From: an uncultured Acidimicrobiales bacterium
GTDB taxonomy: Bacteria; Actinomycetota; Acidimicrobiia; Acidimicrobiales; SHLQ01
Assembly: GCA_938041035.1 (NCBI GenBank)
Contig: CALHYX010000010.1
Location: forward strand, 1 to 43,718
Length of the DNA: 43,718 nt
Reading direction: 5' to 3'
Below are positions 1 to 10,019 of the stretch, piece after piece. The notes beneath the pieces were generated by a model, which made no database searches, was not told the origin of the DNA, and saw only the letters and a list, made by a program, of their open reading frames with translations. Each line of letters starts with the position of its first letter. The first letter of the stretch is position 1. Made by a program: the position numbers and the translations under genes.

Positions 1-3000
1 TGGGTGCGATTCCGCTTGGGGCGATCTCGGTGGACGGCACACCGCTTGGTGCGATTCCTCTGGGTGCGATTCCGTTGGGCGCGATCCAACTCGGTGACCT
101 TGACGAGGCATCCATTGCTGCGTCCCCGTTGGGGGCAATTCCTCTGGGTGCCATCCCGTTGGGCGCGATCCCGTTGGGCGCGATTCCTCTGGGCGCGATT
201 CCTCTGGGCGCGATTCCTCTGGGCGCGATTCCTCTGGGTGCGATTCCGCTTGGGGCGATCTCGGTGGACGGCACGCCGTTGGGTGCGATCCCGCTCGGTG
301 CGATCCCGCTGGGCGCGATCGACCTGGCCGCCTCCCCGTTGGGTGCGATTCCGCTCGGCGCCATCCCCTTGGGTGCGATTCCGCTTGGCGCTATCCCGCT
401 TGGCGCTATCCCGTTGGGTGCGATTCCGCTTGGGGCGATTCCGTTGGGTGCGATTCCGCTTGGCGCCATCCCGTTGGGTGCGATTCCTCTGGGTGCCATC
501 CCGTTGGGTGCGATTCCCTTGGGCGCGATTCCCCTGGGCGCGATCGGCTCCATCGTGGACTGCACCTTGATCGACTGTGCGAGTGAGGAGTTCACCCTCG
601 CCGACGCGGAAGATGCCGGCGCGATCCTCGACACGGCGACACTGGCCGACTTCGAAGGTCTCGACACCGGTACCCGGCTCACCGATCTCATCGGTATCGA
701 CGGGCTGACCGAGGGCGCCATTCGAGCCCAGCTGGCCACGTTGCCCGCCTCGGCCGATGAGCTGTCGGAGTTCCTCACCTACGACAACATGGCGCTCGCC
801 GACCTTCCGGCCGGCCTCGCCGAACTCGACGCGACCGTGCTGGATCAGCTCGGCGCGGCGTTGAGCGAAGGCACGATCGGTGCGCTGCTCGAGTCGCTCG
901 ATGGCGTCACCGAGGCCCAGCTCCGTTTGGCCCTCGCCAACGCCGGTCTCGCCGAACTGGCCGACCTGATCAACACCGACGGCATGGTCCTGGGTGACCT
1001 GCCGGCCGACGACCCGCAGTTCCTCGCCCAGACGATCGGCGATCTCCTTCCCTTCATGGAGAACCTCCGCATCGGCGACCTGGTCGATCTGCACCCCGGC
1101 CTTTCCGACGGCGACGCCAACTTCGGCACCGCCGACGCTGAGGACCTCAGCGACTGGGGCGATGTCACACTCGGCGAACTGGCCAGCTTCAACGGCACCT
1201 CGCTTGCGCAGCTCATCGCCAACCTTCCCGCGGACGTCCTGGCGGAACTCACGCTGGCCGATCTGTTGCTGAGCCTGGTCGATGCCCTCGCCTATGACTG
1301 GCACGAGATCGAACTCGGCGCCATCGACCTGGACTCCAGCGTCGGCGCGGTGGAGTTCACCTCCACCTTCGATGTCACCTCACCTCTGCCCAAGGACCGC
1401 ACCGTGCGGGTCACCGCGACCCTGCCGCTGGACGGCACCTATGTCGAGGGCTCGTCGGCCATCACCGCAAGCGGCGGCGCCCCGGCACCGCTGGGCGTCG
1501 ACACGCCGGAGGTCTCGGGCAATCAGCTGACCTGGACCCTCACCGAAGTACTGCCCAACGTCACCTACGAGCTCGACTTCTCCGTGGCGCCCTCGCTCAC
1601 CCTCGGCTCCAACGAGGTCGGGGTCGACGGCGCCATCCCCGGAACCGACGCCTCGGCGTCGGGGTCCTCCTCGGTGAGCGTGCAACAGGGCTTTGAGCCC
1701 AACGATCAGGTCGGCGACGCCGGGGTGATCACCGCAGCGACCGACAACATCTATGTGTCCCACATCGCCGAGGCCGGCGACATCGACCTCTTCGCCGTCG
1801 ACCTGGTGGCCGGGGCCCGGCTGTCGGTGTCGTTGTCGAACCTCCCGGCCGACTACGACCTGGCCGTGTTCGGGCCTCCCGCCTCGCCGATCGTGCCGCT
1901 CTCGTTGCGCCAGATCAGCCCGACCGACGAGCCCGACATCGGTCTCGATCCCTCGGCGAACGAGGACGGTGGCTCCGTCCTCGAGGACATCCCGCTCCAG
2001 GATCTGCCCCTGGTAGATGTCTCGCAGCGGCGCGACACCGAATCCGATGTGATCGACATCAGTGGTGTCCGCACCACCGGTCGTTACTACATCCAGGTCT
2101 CCGGCTACAGCGGTGCGAGCAGCCCCGAGCCCTACGCCCTGTTCGTCAAGAATCAGCCGCCCGCCGGTCCGCTGACGTGCGTCGCCCAGAGCTACCAGAG
2201 CCCGGGCAACGTCGGTGGTCCGCTGCCGTCCAACGCGGCAATGGCCGGTGTCAACACGCTGATCCTCGTCAACGAGGAACGGTTGTTCGGCAAGTACGGC
2301 GCGGCGGCCACCACGGCGCTCGATGCGATCGACGATCTGGTCACGTACACCAACGTCACCAACCCGGCGCTCGGCGTGAACGCCGTGGTCGTGCCGGTGG
2401 AGGCCGACGGTGGCGTGCGAGCGGCTTACGCCTCGTTCGACGCCGCATCGTGTGACCCCGACACGGCCAACAACGTCGTGCGCGAGATCGCCGAGTTGGT
2501 CGATGATCTCCGCGCCGCCGACCCGGCGACCGAGATCGAACACATCATGATCGTCGGTGACGACGATGTGATCCCGATGGCTCGGCTCGCCGACAGCACC
2601 ACGATCGCGAACGAGTCGTCGTACGCGACGACGTTCATCGGCTCCGAGGCCAACAGCTTGTTCGGCGCGGCGGCCGGCGCGTACTTCCTGAGTGACGAGC
2701 CCTACGGCGACGTCGATCCGATCGTCTTTGGCGACCGGGCGTTGTACATCACCGACACGGCGCTCGGCCGCATGGTCGAGACCCCGGACGAGATCGCCGG
2801 CCAGGTGGCCACGTTCGTCGGGTTCGAGGGACTCGTCGACCCGTCGACCGCCTTTGTGTCCGGGTACGACTTCCTCGATGACGGCGCCCAGGCCATCGTC
2901 GACGAGCTGTCCGGTCTCCCGGACACCGACTCGGTCGATGTGCTCATCAACGAGACCTGGACCGATGACGACCTGATCGACGGCTTGTTCCCCTCCGGGG

Positions 3001-6000
3001 CCGACTCGCCGAACATCGGTGCGGTGAACGCCCACTTTGACCACTACCGCGGCCTGCCCGCCGACCAGAACGCAGCCGGGGTGGAGTCGGATCTGTTCAG
3101 CACCGGCGACGTGGACGACCCGGCTCGGGCCGGCGACCTCGAAGGTTCGCTGTTGTTCTCGATGGGTTGCCACAGCGGCCTCTCGGTTCCCGACGAACTG
3201 TTCCCCGGCGCCGACCAACGAGCGTTGGACTGGGCCCAGGCCTACGCCCGCCAGGGCGCCATCTGGGTGGGCAACACCGGCTACGGCTACGGCGAGACCG
3301 AAGGGGTTGAACTCTCCGAGCGGCTGATGGCGCTGTTCGCCGGTCGACTCGACGGATCGGTCTCGGTCGGCGAGGCGTTGTTCTACGCCAAGCAGACCTA
3401 CATCGGAACCCAGCAGGCCGAGTACGGCGCCTATGACGAGAAGGTCCTCCAGCAGGCCACGTTCTACGGCATCCCGTTCTTCCAGATGGGTGTGGCTACC
3501 ACGCCGCCTCCGGCTCCACTGCCACCACAACCGATCACCTTCCCGACGGTGAGCCCCAATATCGACTTCTCGACGATCGTCTCCGATCCGGCCTTTACGC
3601 CGATCGTGACGCCGGAGGGAACCCAGTACGAGGCTGACCTGCCGGTGCTCGACCCGGGCACCACCGGCGAGCAGAGCACGCCGTTCACCCAGATCGAGCC
3701 GACCATCAGCTACGAGGTCACCGACATCGATCCGGTGACGGGCGAACCGGCGAGCATCGCCCAGGATGCGCTCATCACCGGCTTGGTCACGACCGATGTC
3801 CCCGGCATCGACCCGGATCTTGCCCGGCCGATCGTCGACGATTCCAACGTGGAGGCCGAACCCTCGATCACCGAGGTGTTCTCCGATCCGGGCCTCTATG
3901 TCTCGACGTACCTTTCGCCGGAGGGGCAACGCCAGGAGGTCACCGTCCTGGCGGGCACGTTCCAGACCACCCAGCCCGACGGCATCGGAACCCAACGTCT
4001 CTTCGAAGAGGTGGCGATCGAGGTTCTCTACCGGGATCCGGCCAACGACGCCGACCAGGTCGAACCGACCTTCGTCGTGGTCGACTCCCAGATCGTGTCC
4101 AGTGGCGGCACCAACGTGCTGATCATCGATGCCCGGGTGACCGACAACATCGCCGGCAACGTCGATCGGGTGTTCGCGCTCGTGGCGCAGGATCCGGGTA
4201 CCAACACCGAGTGGACCCCGGTCGAACTGGTGAACACCGGCGGCGACGACTGGAGCGGATCGATCGTGCTCACGGGCAACGAGGTCGAGTTCCTGCTTCA
4301 GGCGGCCGACGGCTCCGGCAACGTGGCCATGACGACCAACAAGGGCCGGCTCTTCGTGGACGACACGGTCGCCGATCCGCAACCCCCGACCGAGATCAAT
4401 GTGTCGGTGTCTCGTCCGCCGGACTTCGGTGGGCTCTATGGTTCGGCGGTCACGGTGACCGCGGACGCCAGCGGCGCCGACATCGACTATCAGGTCGACG
4501 GTGGCGACATCATCGACGGCGGCACCGCCGCCTCGGTGGTTCTCGACCCGGCGGTCATCGGCGACGGCAGCCACGTGGTGACCTTCTTCGCCGGCGACTC
4601 GACCCTCTCGGAGTTCGTGGTGTTCGACACGACGAGCCCGGTGGCGACGATCACCAGCCCGGCGAACGGGTCGGTACTCGATCTCGACAGCGATGTGTCG
4701 GCGGTGTTCCAGTGTGCCGACGCGGCGTCGGGAGTGGCCTCGTGCAACGCGACGCTGAACGGTTCACCCATCGACTTTGGCGACCCGGTCACCGACACCG
4801 TCGGTTCGTTCACGCTGGCGGTCAGCGCCTCGGACTCGCTCGGCAACTCGGCGTCGACATCGGTGAACTTCACCGTCGTCGATCCCGGCCCGCAGGTCGA
4901 CCCGATCGTGATCACCGATGTGACCAGCAGCGGCGCCGCTCTTCCGGGCGAGACCGTGACGGTCACGGCCAACTACACCGGTGGCGCCAACGTGGTCGGC
5001 ATTATCGACTGGGGCGATGGAACCACGTGCACCACACCGAGCGCTGACTGCACCATCACCGCGAGCACGCTGACGGGTACCCACAGCTATGCGGCCCCCG
5101 GCACCTACACGGTGACGGTGACCGTCGCCGGCGATGGTCCCGACGCCGCGGTCGCGACCGTCGTGGTCGGCGGTTGCACCATCACGGGTACCCCCGGCAA
5201 CGACGTGTTGACCGGTACCAGCGGCGACGACGTCATCTGCGGCCTCGGCGGCGACGATGTACTGCTCGGCGGCAGTGGCAACGACATTTTGCTCGGCGGT
5301 GAGGGCAACGATCAGCTGCGCGGCGCCAGCGGCGACGATCGCCTGATCGGCGGCGACGGCTCCGACGGCATCCTCGGGTCCGGCGGCGACGATTACATCG
5401 ATGGTGGCGACGGCTGGGATCTCATCAACGGTGGCCTCGGCGACGACGAGATCTTCGCCGGTGACGGGGTGAACATCGTGTGGGGCTTCGATGGCAACGA
5501 TGTGATCACCGGTGGGTCCAACACCGACTACATCGATGGTGGGCTAGGAAACGACACCATTTCCGGCAATGGCGGTGTCGATGTGATTGCCGGGTTCGAC
5601 GGTGACGACACCATCGACGGTGGCGCCGGCAACGACATCTTGTGGGGTGGTGACGGCGTCGACACCATCGACGGCGCCGCCGGCAACGATCGCATCGAGG
5701 GCAATGACGACGATGACGACCTTTCCGGAGGATCCGGCGACGACCGGATGTTCGGTGGCGACGGCTCGGATGTCGTGGACGGCGGTGCCGGCGATGACAC
5801 CATCGACGGTCAGAGCGGCGACGACATGCTCAGCGGCGGCGACGGCGATGACACCATCAACGGTCAGAACGGCGACGACATGCTCAGCGGCGGTGACGGG
5901 GTCGACCTGTTGTTCGGTGGGTCCGGCGCCGATGACCTGTTCGGGGATGCTGACGACGATGTCCTGTACGGCCAACGGGGGTCCGATGACCTCGACGGTG

Positions 6001-6065
6001 GTTCGGGTACCGACAAGTGTCGCGGCGGCCCGGGCAACGACAGCACGACGGCCTGCGAGATATAG
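1..6065 (+). CDS. Giant surface/secreted protein: PLGAI repeats, C25-like peptidase, PKD, RTX (5' partial)
   Basis: The frame is open from base 3, so the gene begins upstream; 2020 residues lie in the window, numbered here from base 3. Order: PLGAI pentad array (1-181); a Leu-rich region with recurring [TVR][LI]GDL-like motifs (about 200-435); a DUF11-like beta domain (about 443-560); a PPC-type pre-peptidase domain opening with FEPND (about 563-715); a caspase-like C25 (gingipain) domain (about 747-1163) with IMIVGDDDVIP, a His in NAHFDHY (1011 or 1014) and a Cys in SMGCHSG (1056); Ig-like modules; a PKD domain with WGDGT (about 1635-1722); and 32 RTX nonapeptides (1729-2016). RTX repeats bind calcium and usually mark type I or surface-exported proteins. 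A secreted protease or adhesin is likely. The substrate is unknown, and the His-Cys dyad is inferred from motif resemblance. Confidence 0.85.
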   Translation, partial: GAIPLGAISVDGTPLGAIPLGAIPLGAIQLGDLDEASIAASPLGAIPLGAIPLGAIPLGAIPLGAIPLGAIPLGAIPLGAIPLGAISVDGTPLGAIPLGAIPLGAIDLAASPLGAIPLGAIPLGAIPLGAIPLGAIPLGAIPLGAIPLGAIPLGAIPLGAIPLGAIPLGAIPLGAIPLGAIGSIVDCTLIDCASEEFTLADAEDAGAILDTATLADFEGLDTGTRLTDLIGIDGLTEGAIRAQLATLPASADELSEFLTYDNMALADLPAGLAELDATVLDQLGAALSEGTIGALLESLDGVTEAQLRLALANAGLAELADLINTDGMVLGDLPADDPQFLAQTIGDLLPFMENLRIGDLVDLHPGLSDGDANFGTADAEDLSDWGDVTLGELASFNGTSLAQLIANLPADVLAELTLADLLLSLVDALAYDWHEIELGAIDLDSSVGAVEFTSTFDVTSPLPKDRTVRVTATLPLDGTYVEGSSAITASGGAPAPLGVDTPEVSGNQLTWTLTEVLPNVTYELDFSVAPSLTLGSNEVGVDGAIPGTDASASGSSSVSVQQGFEPNDQVGDAGVITAATDNIYVSHIAEAGDIDLFAVDLVAGARLSVSLSNLPADYDLAVFGPPASPIVPLSLRQISPTDEPDIGLDPSANEDGGSVLEDIPLQDLPLVDVSQRRDTESDVIDISGVRTTGRYYIQVSGYSGASSPEPYALFVKNQPPAGPLTCVAQSYQSPGNVGGPLPSNAAMAGVNTLILVNEERLFGKYGAAATTALDAIDDLVTYTNVTNPALGVNAVVVPVEADGGVRAAYASFDAASCDPDTANNVVREIAELVDDLRAADPATEIEHIMIVGDDDVIPMARLADSTTIANESSYATTFIGSEANSLFGAAAGAYFLSDEPYGDVDPIVFGDRALYITDTALGRMVETPDEIAGQVATFVGFEGLVDPSTAFVSGYDFLDDGAQAIVDELSGLPDTDSVDVLINETWTDDDLIDGLFPSGADSPNIGAVNAHFDHYRGLPADQNAAGVESDLFSTGDVDDPARAGDLEGSLLFSMGCHSGLSVPDELFPGADQRALDWAQAYARQGAIWVGNTGYGYGETEGVELSERLMALFAGRLDGSVSVGEALFYAKQTYIGTQQAEYGAYDEKVLQQATFYGIPFFQMGVATTPPPAPLPPQPITFPTVSPNIDFSTIVSDPAFTPIVTPEGTQYEADLPVLDPGTTGEQSTPFTQIEPTISYEVTDIDPVTGEPASIAQDALITGLVTTDVPGIDPDLARPIVDDSNVEAEPSITEVFSDPGLYVSTYLSPEGQRQEVTVLAGTFQTTQPDGIGTQRLFEEVAIEVLYRDPANDADQVEPTFVVVDSQIVSSGGTNVLIIDARVTDNIAGNVDRVFALVAQDPGTNTEWTPVELVNTGGDDWSGSIVLTGNEVEFLLQAADGSGNVAMTTNKGRLFVDDTVADPQPPTEINVSVSRPPDFGGLYGSAVTVTADASGADIDYQVDGGDIIDGGTAASVVLDPAVIGDGSHVVTFFAGDSTLSEFVVFDTTSPVATITSPANGSVLDLDSDVSAVFQCADAASGVASCNATLNGSPIDFGDPVTDTVGSFTLAVSASDSLGNSASTSVNFTVVDPGPQVDPIVITDVTSSGAALPGETVTVTANYTGGANVVGIIDWGDGTTCTTPSADCTITASTLTGTHSYAAPGTYTVTVTVAGDGPDAAVATVVVGGCTITGTPGNDVLTGTSGDDVICGLGGDDVLLGGSGNDILLGGEGNDQLRGASGDDRLIGGDGSDGILGSGGDDYIDGGDGWDLINGGLGDDEIFAGDGVNIVWGFDGNDVITGGSNTDYIDGGLGNDTISGNGGVDVIAGFDGDDTIDGGAGNDILWGGDGVDTIDGAAGNDRIEGNDDDDDLSGGSGDDRMFGGDGSDVVDGGAGDDTIDGQSGDDMLSGGDGDDTINGQNGDDMLSGGDGVDLLFGGSGADDLFGDADDDVLYGQRGSDDLDGGSGTDKCRGGPGNDSTTACEI
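3..545 (+). repeat. 15-nt tandem array encoding PLGAI pentapeptides
   Basis: There are thirty full PLGAI units and one partial, in blocks of 1, 3, 9, 3 and 14. The blocks are separated by SVDGT (27-41 and 261-275), QLGDL (87-101), an eight-residue DEASIAAS break (102-125) and DLAAS (321-335). SVDGT-(PLGAI)x3 occurs twice, so there is a higher-order repeat. Units differ mainly at synonymous positions. Because the unit is a multiple of three, a second reading frame also stays open over the whole array. Confidence 0.95.
5187..6050 (+). repeat. 32 RTX calcium-binding nonapeptide repeats
   Basis: There are 32 uninterrupted nine-residue units of the form GGxGxDxLx, ending four residues before the stop. 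Several units are degenerate (GNDDDDDLS, AGDGVNIVW). Such units form a Ca2+-loaded parallel beta-roll and often act as a C-terminal export signal or folding switch. Confidence 0.9.
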
Positions 6066-6076
6066 CAACGAGGGTG

Positions 6077-9000
6077 TTACTCGGCCCCCAGCCACGCGGC
6101 TGGGGTGCCGGTGACCCCGATCCGGGTGAACGTGGCCTGGGCACGTTCACCCGATTCATCGCCGCCTCCGGCGCGGCTCAGTTGGTCGAGGGCCAGCGCT
6201 TCGTCGAACATCAGATCGGCTTCGCGGGCTACCTCGGCAGCTTCGCGGAGGTCGGCCTGGGCGTAGACGGCATCGCCGGAGAGTCGTCGCGCGGTGCCGA
6301 TCAGGCGCCGCAGCGGAGCGACCGTCGAGGGCGTCTCCGTTTCGTCGAGCAGCTCGATTGCCCCCTCGAGGGCCCGGCCGTAGTCGCCGGCGGCGATCGC
6401 CAGCTCGACGTGACGCATGCGCGTGTCGGTCGCGAACTCTTCGGAGCCGAGCTCGGTGAACCGGGCGAGGGCATCGTCGAGGAGATCCCGGGCCGAATCC
6501 AGGTCGCCGCGCCGTCTCGCGAGGCGGCCGAGGTTTGAGATCAACAACGCGACCGCGACCGCATAACCGGCCGCCTCGGCCCGCCGGAGCCCATCGGTGA
6601 GGAGTTGTTCGGCGTCCTCGACCCGGCCCTGGTCGGAGCGCAGCTCGCCGAGGTTGTTCAGCGACATGACGCTCCCGGCCACATCGCCGGCCCGCTCGCG
6701 CATATCGAGGCTTCGGTCGTAGAGCGCCGCCGCATCGTCCCAGGATCCGGCGTAGTACGCCGCGATGCCCAGGTTGTTGAGCAGGTTGCCCTCGAGGACG
6801 GGGTCGTCGACTTCGGGAGCCAGCGCCAGAGCGAGCGCGCCGTGCTTCTCGGCGTCCTCGCGGCCGAGATAGGTGCCGGCCAGTTGCATGAGGTAGTTGG
6901 CCCGCATCTGTGACCGTTTGCCGGCCGCCTGATCCTTTGCGATCGGCGCCGCCTGGTCCCAGCATTGGGCATACTCGCCTCGTCGGAAACGGATTCCGGC
7001 GATCGCGAGTTCGAGCTCGTAGACCTCGCCCATCGACCCGGCGCCGAAGGTCTCCGCCGACGCGTCGAGCCCGCGCCCGTACCACCGAAGCGCCCGGCTG
7101 TAGTTGCCTTCGCGCTCGCAGACGACACCGTGTTTGCGGAACAGCTCGAGGTGCTTCAACTCGCCCTTGGGCAGCCAACCCTGTGCCCGCTTGTAGGCCG
7201 CCCGGGCTTTTTCGTAGAAGCCGGACCGTTCAGCGGCATCGCCCATGCGCACGGCGATGGGCCCGCGGTCGCCGTCGTCGATCGACAGGTACCGGGTTGC
7301 GGCGAGGGCGTGTTCGTAGTTGGCGACGGCGTCGGCGTGAGCGGACTGGGCGGCCGCCTGGTCGGCGGCAACGACGCCGTAGCGCCACGTGCGCTCGTGG
7401 TCGCGAGCTTCGCTGAAGTGCACGGTGAGGAGGTCGGCGATTGCGTTCGGGTCGGCCTGGCGCTCCTCGAGCCGGAGTCCGGCGAGTTCATGCAGATTCC
7501 GCCGGCGCTTGAAGGGCAGGCCCTCATAGGCGGCATCGCGATACAAGCCGTTGGCAAATTCCCAGACGCCGTTGCCCCGACCCTCCAGCAGGTCGGGAAG
7601 CTCGGCCGGGTCAACGCTTGACCCATCGCCTTCGGCGGCGACAACCGCGCCCACGTCGTCGCCGGAGAACCGGCGGCCGAATACCGCCGCGGTGCGGACG
7701 AAGCGCCGCTGCGCGGGGGGCAGTGCGTCGATGCGGGTGGCGATGAGCTGTTCGACCGAGTCGGGGAGCGCCGAGTTGTCGCCGACATCCATTGCCCGGG
7801 CCAGTTCGATCGCGAACAACGGGTTTCCACTGGCTCGTTCGACGACGAGTTCGAGCTCACGATCCGAGAGGGCTCGACTGCACTCATCGATGGCGAGTTG
7901 GTGGATTGCGTCGTCGGGGAGCGCACCGAGCTCGACGGAGGTCGTTTCGCCCACCGCTGTGTCGATCATCCAGCCGTCGTCGCCGGTGCGCCGGGTGACG
8001 ATCGCCGACCAGGGTTGGTCTTTGGCGGTGCGGAGAATCAGGTGGAGGAGTTCGCCCGAGGCCTCATCGACCCATTGGAGGTCCTCGAAGACGAAGAGGA
8101 CTCGGTGGTCGAGCACGGCGCGCAGTAGCGAGACCGTCGCGTCGTGCGTCCGACCGCGGCGGAAGTCGGGTTCGATGGCCGATGCCTCGGCGGTGTCGTC
8201 GACCTCGGCGCCGATGGGCACCGCGAGAAGTGGCAACAGGGCCCGGAGCTCGGGGGCGTGTTCGGCCACCACCTCGGCCAGTCGAGCACCGACGGCGCGG
8301 CGGTCGATGACCGCGGCGCATCCGATGACCGAACGGAGAAGTGGCCGCATCAGCGCGTAGGGCGCCTGGGCGCCGTACGGCGTACACGAGGCACTGATCG
8401 ATGCGACCCCGCTGCGCTCGGCTCGGCTGCGCAGCGCTTCGACCAGTCGGGACTTTCCTGACCCGGCTCCACCGCTGAGCTCGGTCGTCCGGCCCGGCGC
8501 ATCGAGCAGCCGATCGAGGTGGTCGAGTTCGTTGTCGCGGCCGACCAACCGGTTGGATTCTTCGCCGGCCGTGCCGCCGATGCCCATGGCGACCAGGCGA
8601 TGCGCCTGGATCGGCTCGGTTTTGCCCTTGACCATGAGGGGTTCCAGAGCTTCGGTCACAAACGGTGTGCGCGTATCGCTGAGCACGTCGTCGACGACAA
8701 CGATCTCGCCGTCGCCGGCAGGACCGAGCATGCGGGCGGCGGTGTTCACCGGGTCGCCCATCAACGTGTAGGTGCGGCGGTAATCGGCACCGAGGAAACC
8801 GGCGAACACCCGGCCGCGCTGGACGCCCTGGCGGATGACGAATGGCGTCTCGATGGCGGCGATGGCCAGCGCCGCCTGGGCGAGGGCGTCGCTCGTGTTG
8901 CCAATGGTGGTGGGCGCGCCCGCGACCAGGACGAACTTCACGCCGTCGGGTGCGATGTCGGTGTGCAGCGAGGTGACCGCGAACGGGTCGCAGTTGGCGA

Positions 9001-9802
9001 TCAACCGATCGACGAAGTCGCCGAGGGCGTCGGCCACCGCCGAACGACCCTCGGCCGCGAGAAGCTCCGCTATCCCGGTGAGCATCACGAAGCCGACGGT
9101 GACGATGCGGTGTTCGCCGCCGAGGTCTTCGAAGGCCGCGAGCTCGTTGGCCACCGACACCGGTACGAACGATGTCAGATCGGTGTGACCGTCGGCGATC
9201 GGTGAAGGGCCGGAGACGTCGGTCCAGGGACCGCCGACGACAAAGCCACCGTCGTGGGTCTCCTCGGTGAAGGACCGGGCGATCGCCTCGCTGACGAGGG
9301 TCTCGCCGGAGGCGGCGGCGCTCTCGAGCCGGATTACCTCGGTGGCGGCCGGGCCGCTGATCAAAAGCTCCCGATAATTGGTGCCGACGAGGAAGACATC
9401 GAACGGGCCTTCGGCGACGCCGACGGTCATGGTGAGCGAGGCCCGCTTGGCGGCCGTCGACCGGGTCAGGGCGAGTTGCATGCTCTGGGCGGCGTTTAGC
9501 GCCCGTCGCTCGCTGCGATCACCCCGGAACAGCACCAGAAGGGCGTCGCCTCCGAATTTCACCACCTCGCCGTCGAATTCGTACGCGGCTTCGATCAAGG
9601 CACTGAAGCAGCGGTTGATGAGGTCGGTGATCTCCTCGGCCCCCGCTTTGCCCTTGGCGGCCAGGCGTTCACTGAGGGCGGTGAAGCCGGAGATGTCGGC
9701 CGACAGCAACGCGCCTTCGACAGGAAGCCCGACATTGCCGGTCCGGTCGGCCAGTTCCAGGGCGATGCGCGGCACGTACGGCTGGAGATCGCGAGCGGTC
9801 AT
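6077..9802 (-). CDS. Tandem class III cyclase domains, AAA ATPase and TPR signalling protein
   Basis: A cytoplasmic protein of 1241 residues from ATG 9802; an in-frame upstream ATG at 9925 would add 41 Arg-rich residues of no recognisable domain. The first cyclase domain (about 28-190) has the metal aspartates in SADISGF (D36) and KFGGD (D86). The second (about 232-400) lacks the first Asp (TVGFVML) but carries NTAARM (N353, R357), the transition-state residues that the first domain lacks. An AAA/STAND-like ATPase follows, with Walker A GGAGSGKS (K450) and Walker B VLFVFEDLQW, then a long helical TPR region to the C-terminus. The family makes cAMP or cGMP or uses degenerate cyclase domains as sensors. 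It converges with the giant gene, 11 nt apart. No Shine-Dalgarno clearly decides the start. Confidence 0.88.
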   Translation of the reverse strand: MTARDLQPYVPRIALELADRTGNVGLPVEGALLSADISGFTALSERLAAKGKAGAEEITDLINRCFSALIEAAYEFDGEVVKFGGDALLVLFRGDRSERRALNAAQSMQLALTRSTAAKRASLTMTVGVAEGPFDVFLVGTNYRELLISGPAATEVIRLESAAASGETLVSEAIARSFTEETHDGGFVVGGPWTDVSGPSPIADGHTDLTSFVPVSVANELAAFEDLGGEHRIVTVGFVMLTGIAELLAAEGRSAVADALGDFVDRLIANCDPFAVTSLHTDIAPDGVKFVLVAGAPTTIGNTSDALAQAALAIAAIETPFVIRQGVQRGRVFAGFLGADYRRTYTLMGDPVNTAARMLGPAGDGEIVVVDDVLSDTRTPFVTEALEPLMVKGKTEPIQAHRLVAMGIGGTAGEESNRLVGRDNELDHLDRLLDAPGRTTELSGGAGSGKSRLVEALRSRAERSGVASISASCTPYGAQAPYALMRPLLRSVIGCAAVIDRRAVGARLAEVVAEHAPELRALLPLLAVPIGAEVDDTAEASAIEPDFRRGRTHDATVSLLRAVLDHRVLFVFEDLQWVDEASGELLHLILRTAKDQPWSAIVTRRTGDDGWMIDTAVGETTSVELGALPDDAIHQLAIDECSRALSDRELELVVERASGNPLFAIELARAMDVGDNSALPDSVEQLIATRIDALPPAQRRFVRTAAVFGRRFSGDDVGAVVAAEGDGSSVDPAELPDLLEGRGNGVWEFANGLYRDAAYEGLPFKRRRNLHELAGLRLEERQADPNAIADLLTVHFSEARDHERTWRYGVVAADQAAAQSAHADAVANYEHALAATRYLSIDDGDRGPIAVRMGDAAERSGFYEKARAAYKRAQGWLPKGELKHLELFRKHGVVCEREGNYSRALRWYGRGLDASAETFGAGSMGEVYELELAIAGIRFRRGEYAQCWDQAAPIAKDQAAGKRSQMRANYLMQLAGTYLGREDAEKHGALALALAPEVDDPVLEGNLLNNLGIAAYYAGSWDDAAALYDRSLDMRERAGDVAGSVMSLNNLGELRSDQGRVEDAEQLLTDGLRRAEAAGYAVAVALLISNLGRLARRRGDLDSARDLLDDALARFTELGSEEFATDTRMRHVELAIAAGDYGRALEGAIELLDETETPSTVAPLRRLIGTARRLSGDAVYAQADLREAAEVAREADLMFDEALALDQLSRAGGGDESGERAQATFTRIGVTGTPAAWLGAE
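6086..6105. terminator. Strong hairpin just past the giant gene's stop
   Basis: CCCCAGCC, loop ACGC, GGCTGGGG form a perfect 8-bp stem 20 nt after the stop of the giant gene. It lies inside the last codons of the convergent cyclase gene. There is no T tract, so a terminator role is only inferred. Confidence 0.4.
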
Positions 9803-10019
9803 CGCTCGGCGTTCGCCTTCGCGAGGAACGCGACGCCGGTCCGGGTGGTCGCCGCGGCGCTCACCGGGGCGCGCCGGATTGGATGCTCGCGACGGCGTCG
9901 CGAAAAATGCCCTCGAACGGGCCATGATCGGTCTTGTCTTTCCGCCATTGCATCCGGTACCGCGCGAAAAGTGCGCTTTCCGCCAGGTATCTACATGCTA
10001 CTTGTTGGCCGCGGGCTTC

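Noticed and set aside
4..570. Open plus-strand frame rich in Arg, Trp and Ser over the PLGAI array
   Set aside because: It exists only because the 15-nt repeat keeps every frame periodic; the PLGAI frame continues into known domains.
1380..4574. Long open frame (over 1000 codons) on the minus strand inside the giant gene
   Set aside because: It is a shadow of the high-GC coding strand: Arg/Gly/His/Asp-rich, with no domain. The plus frame holds clear domains.
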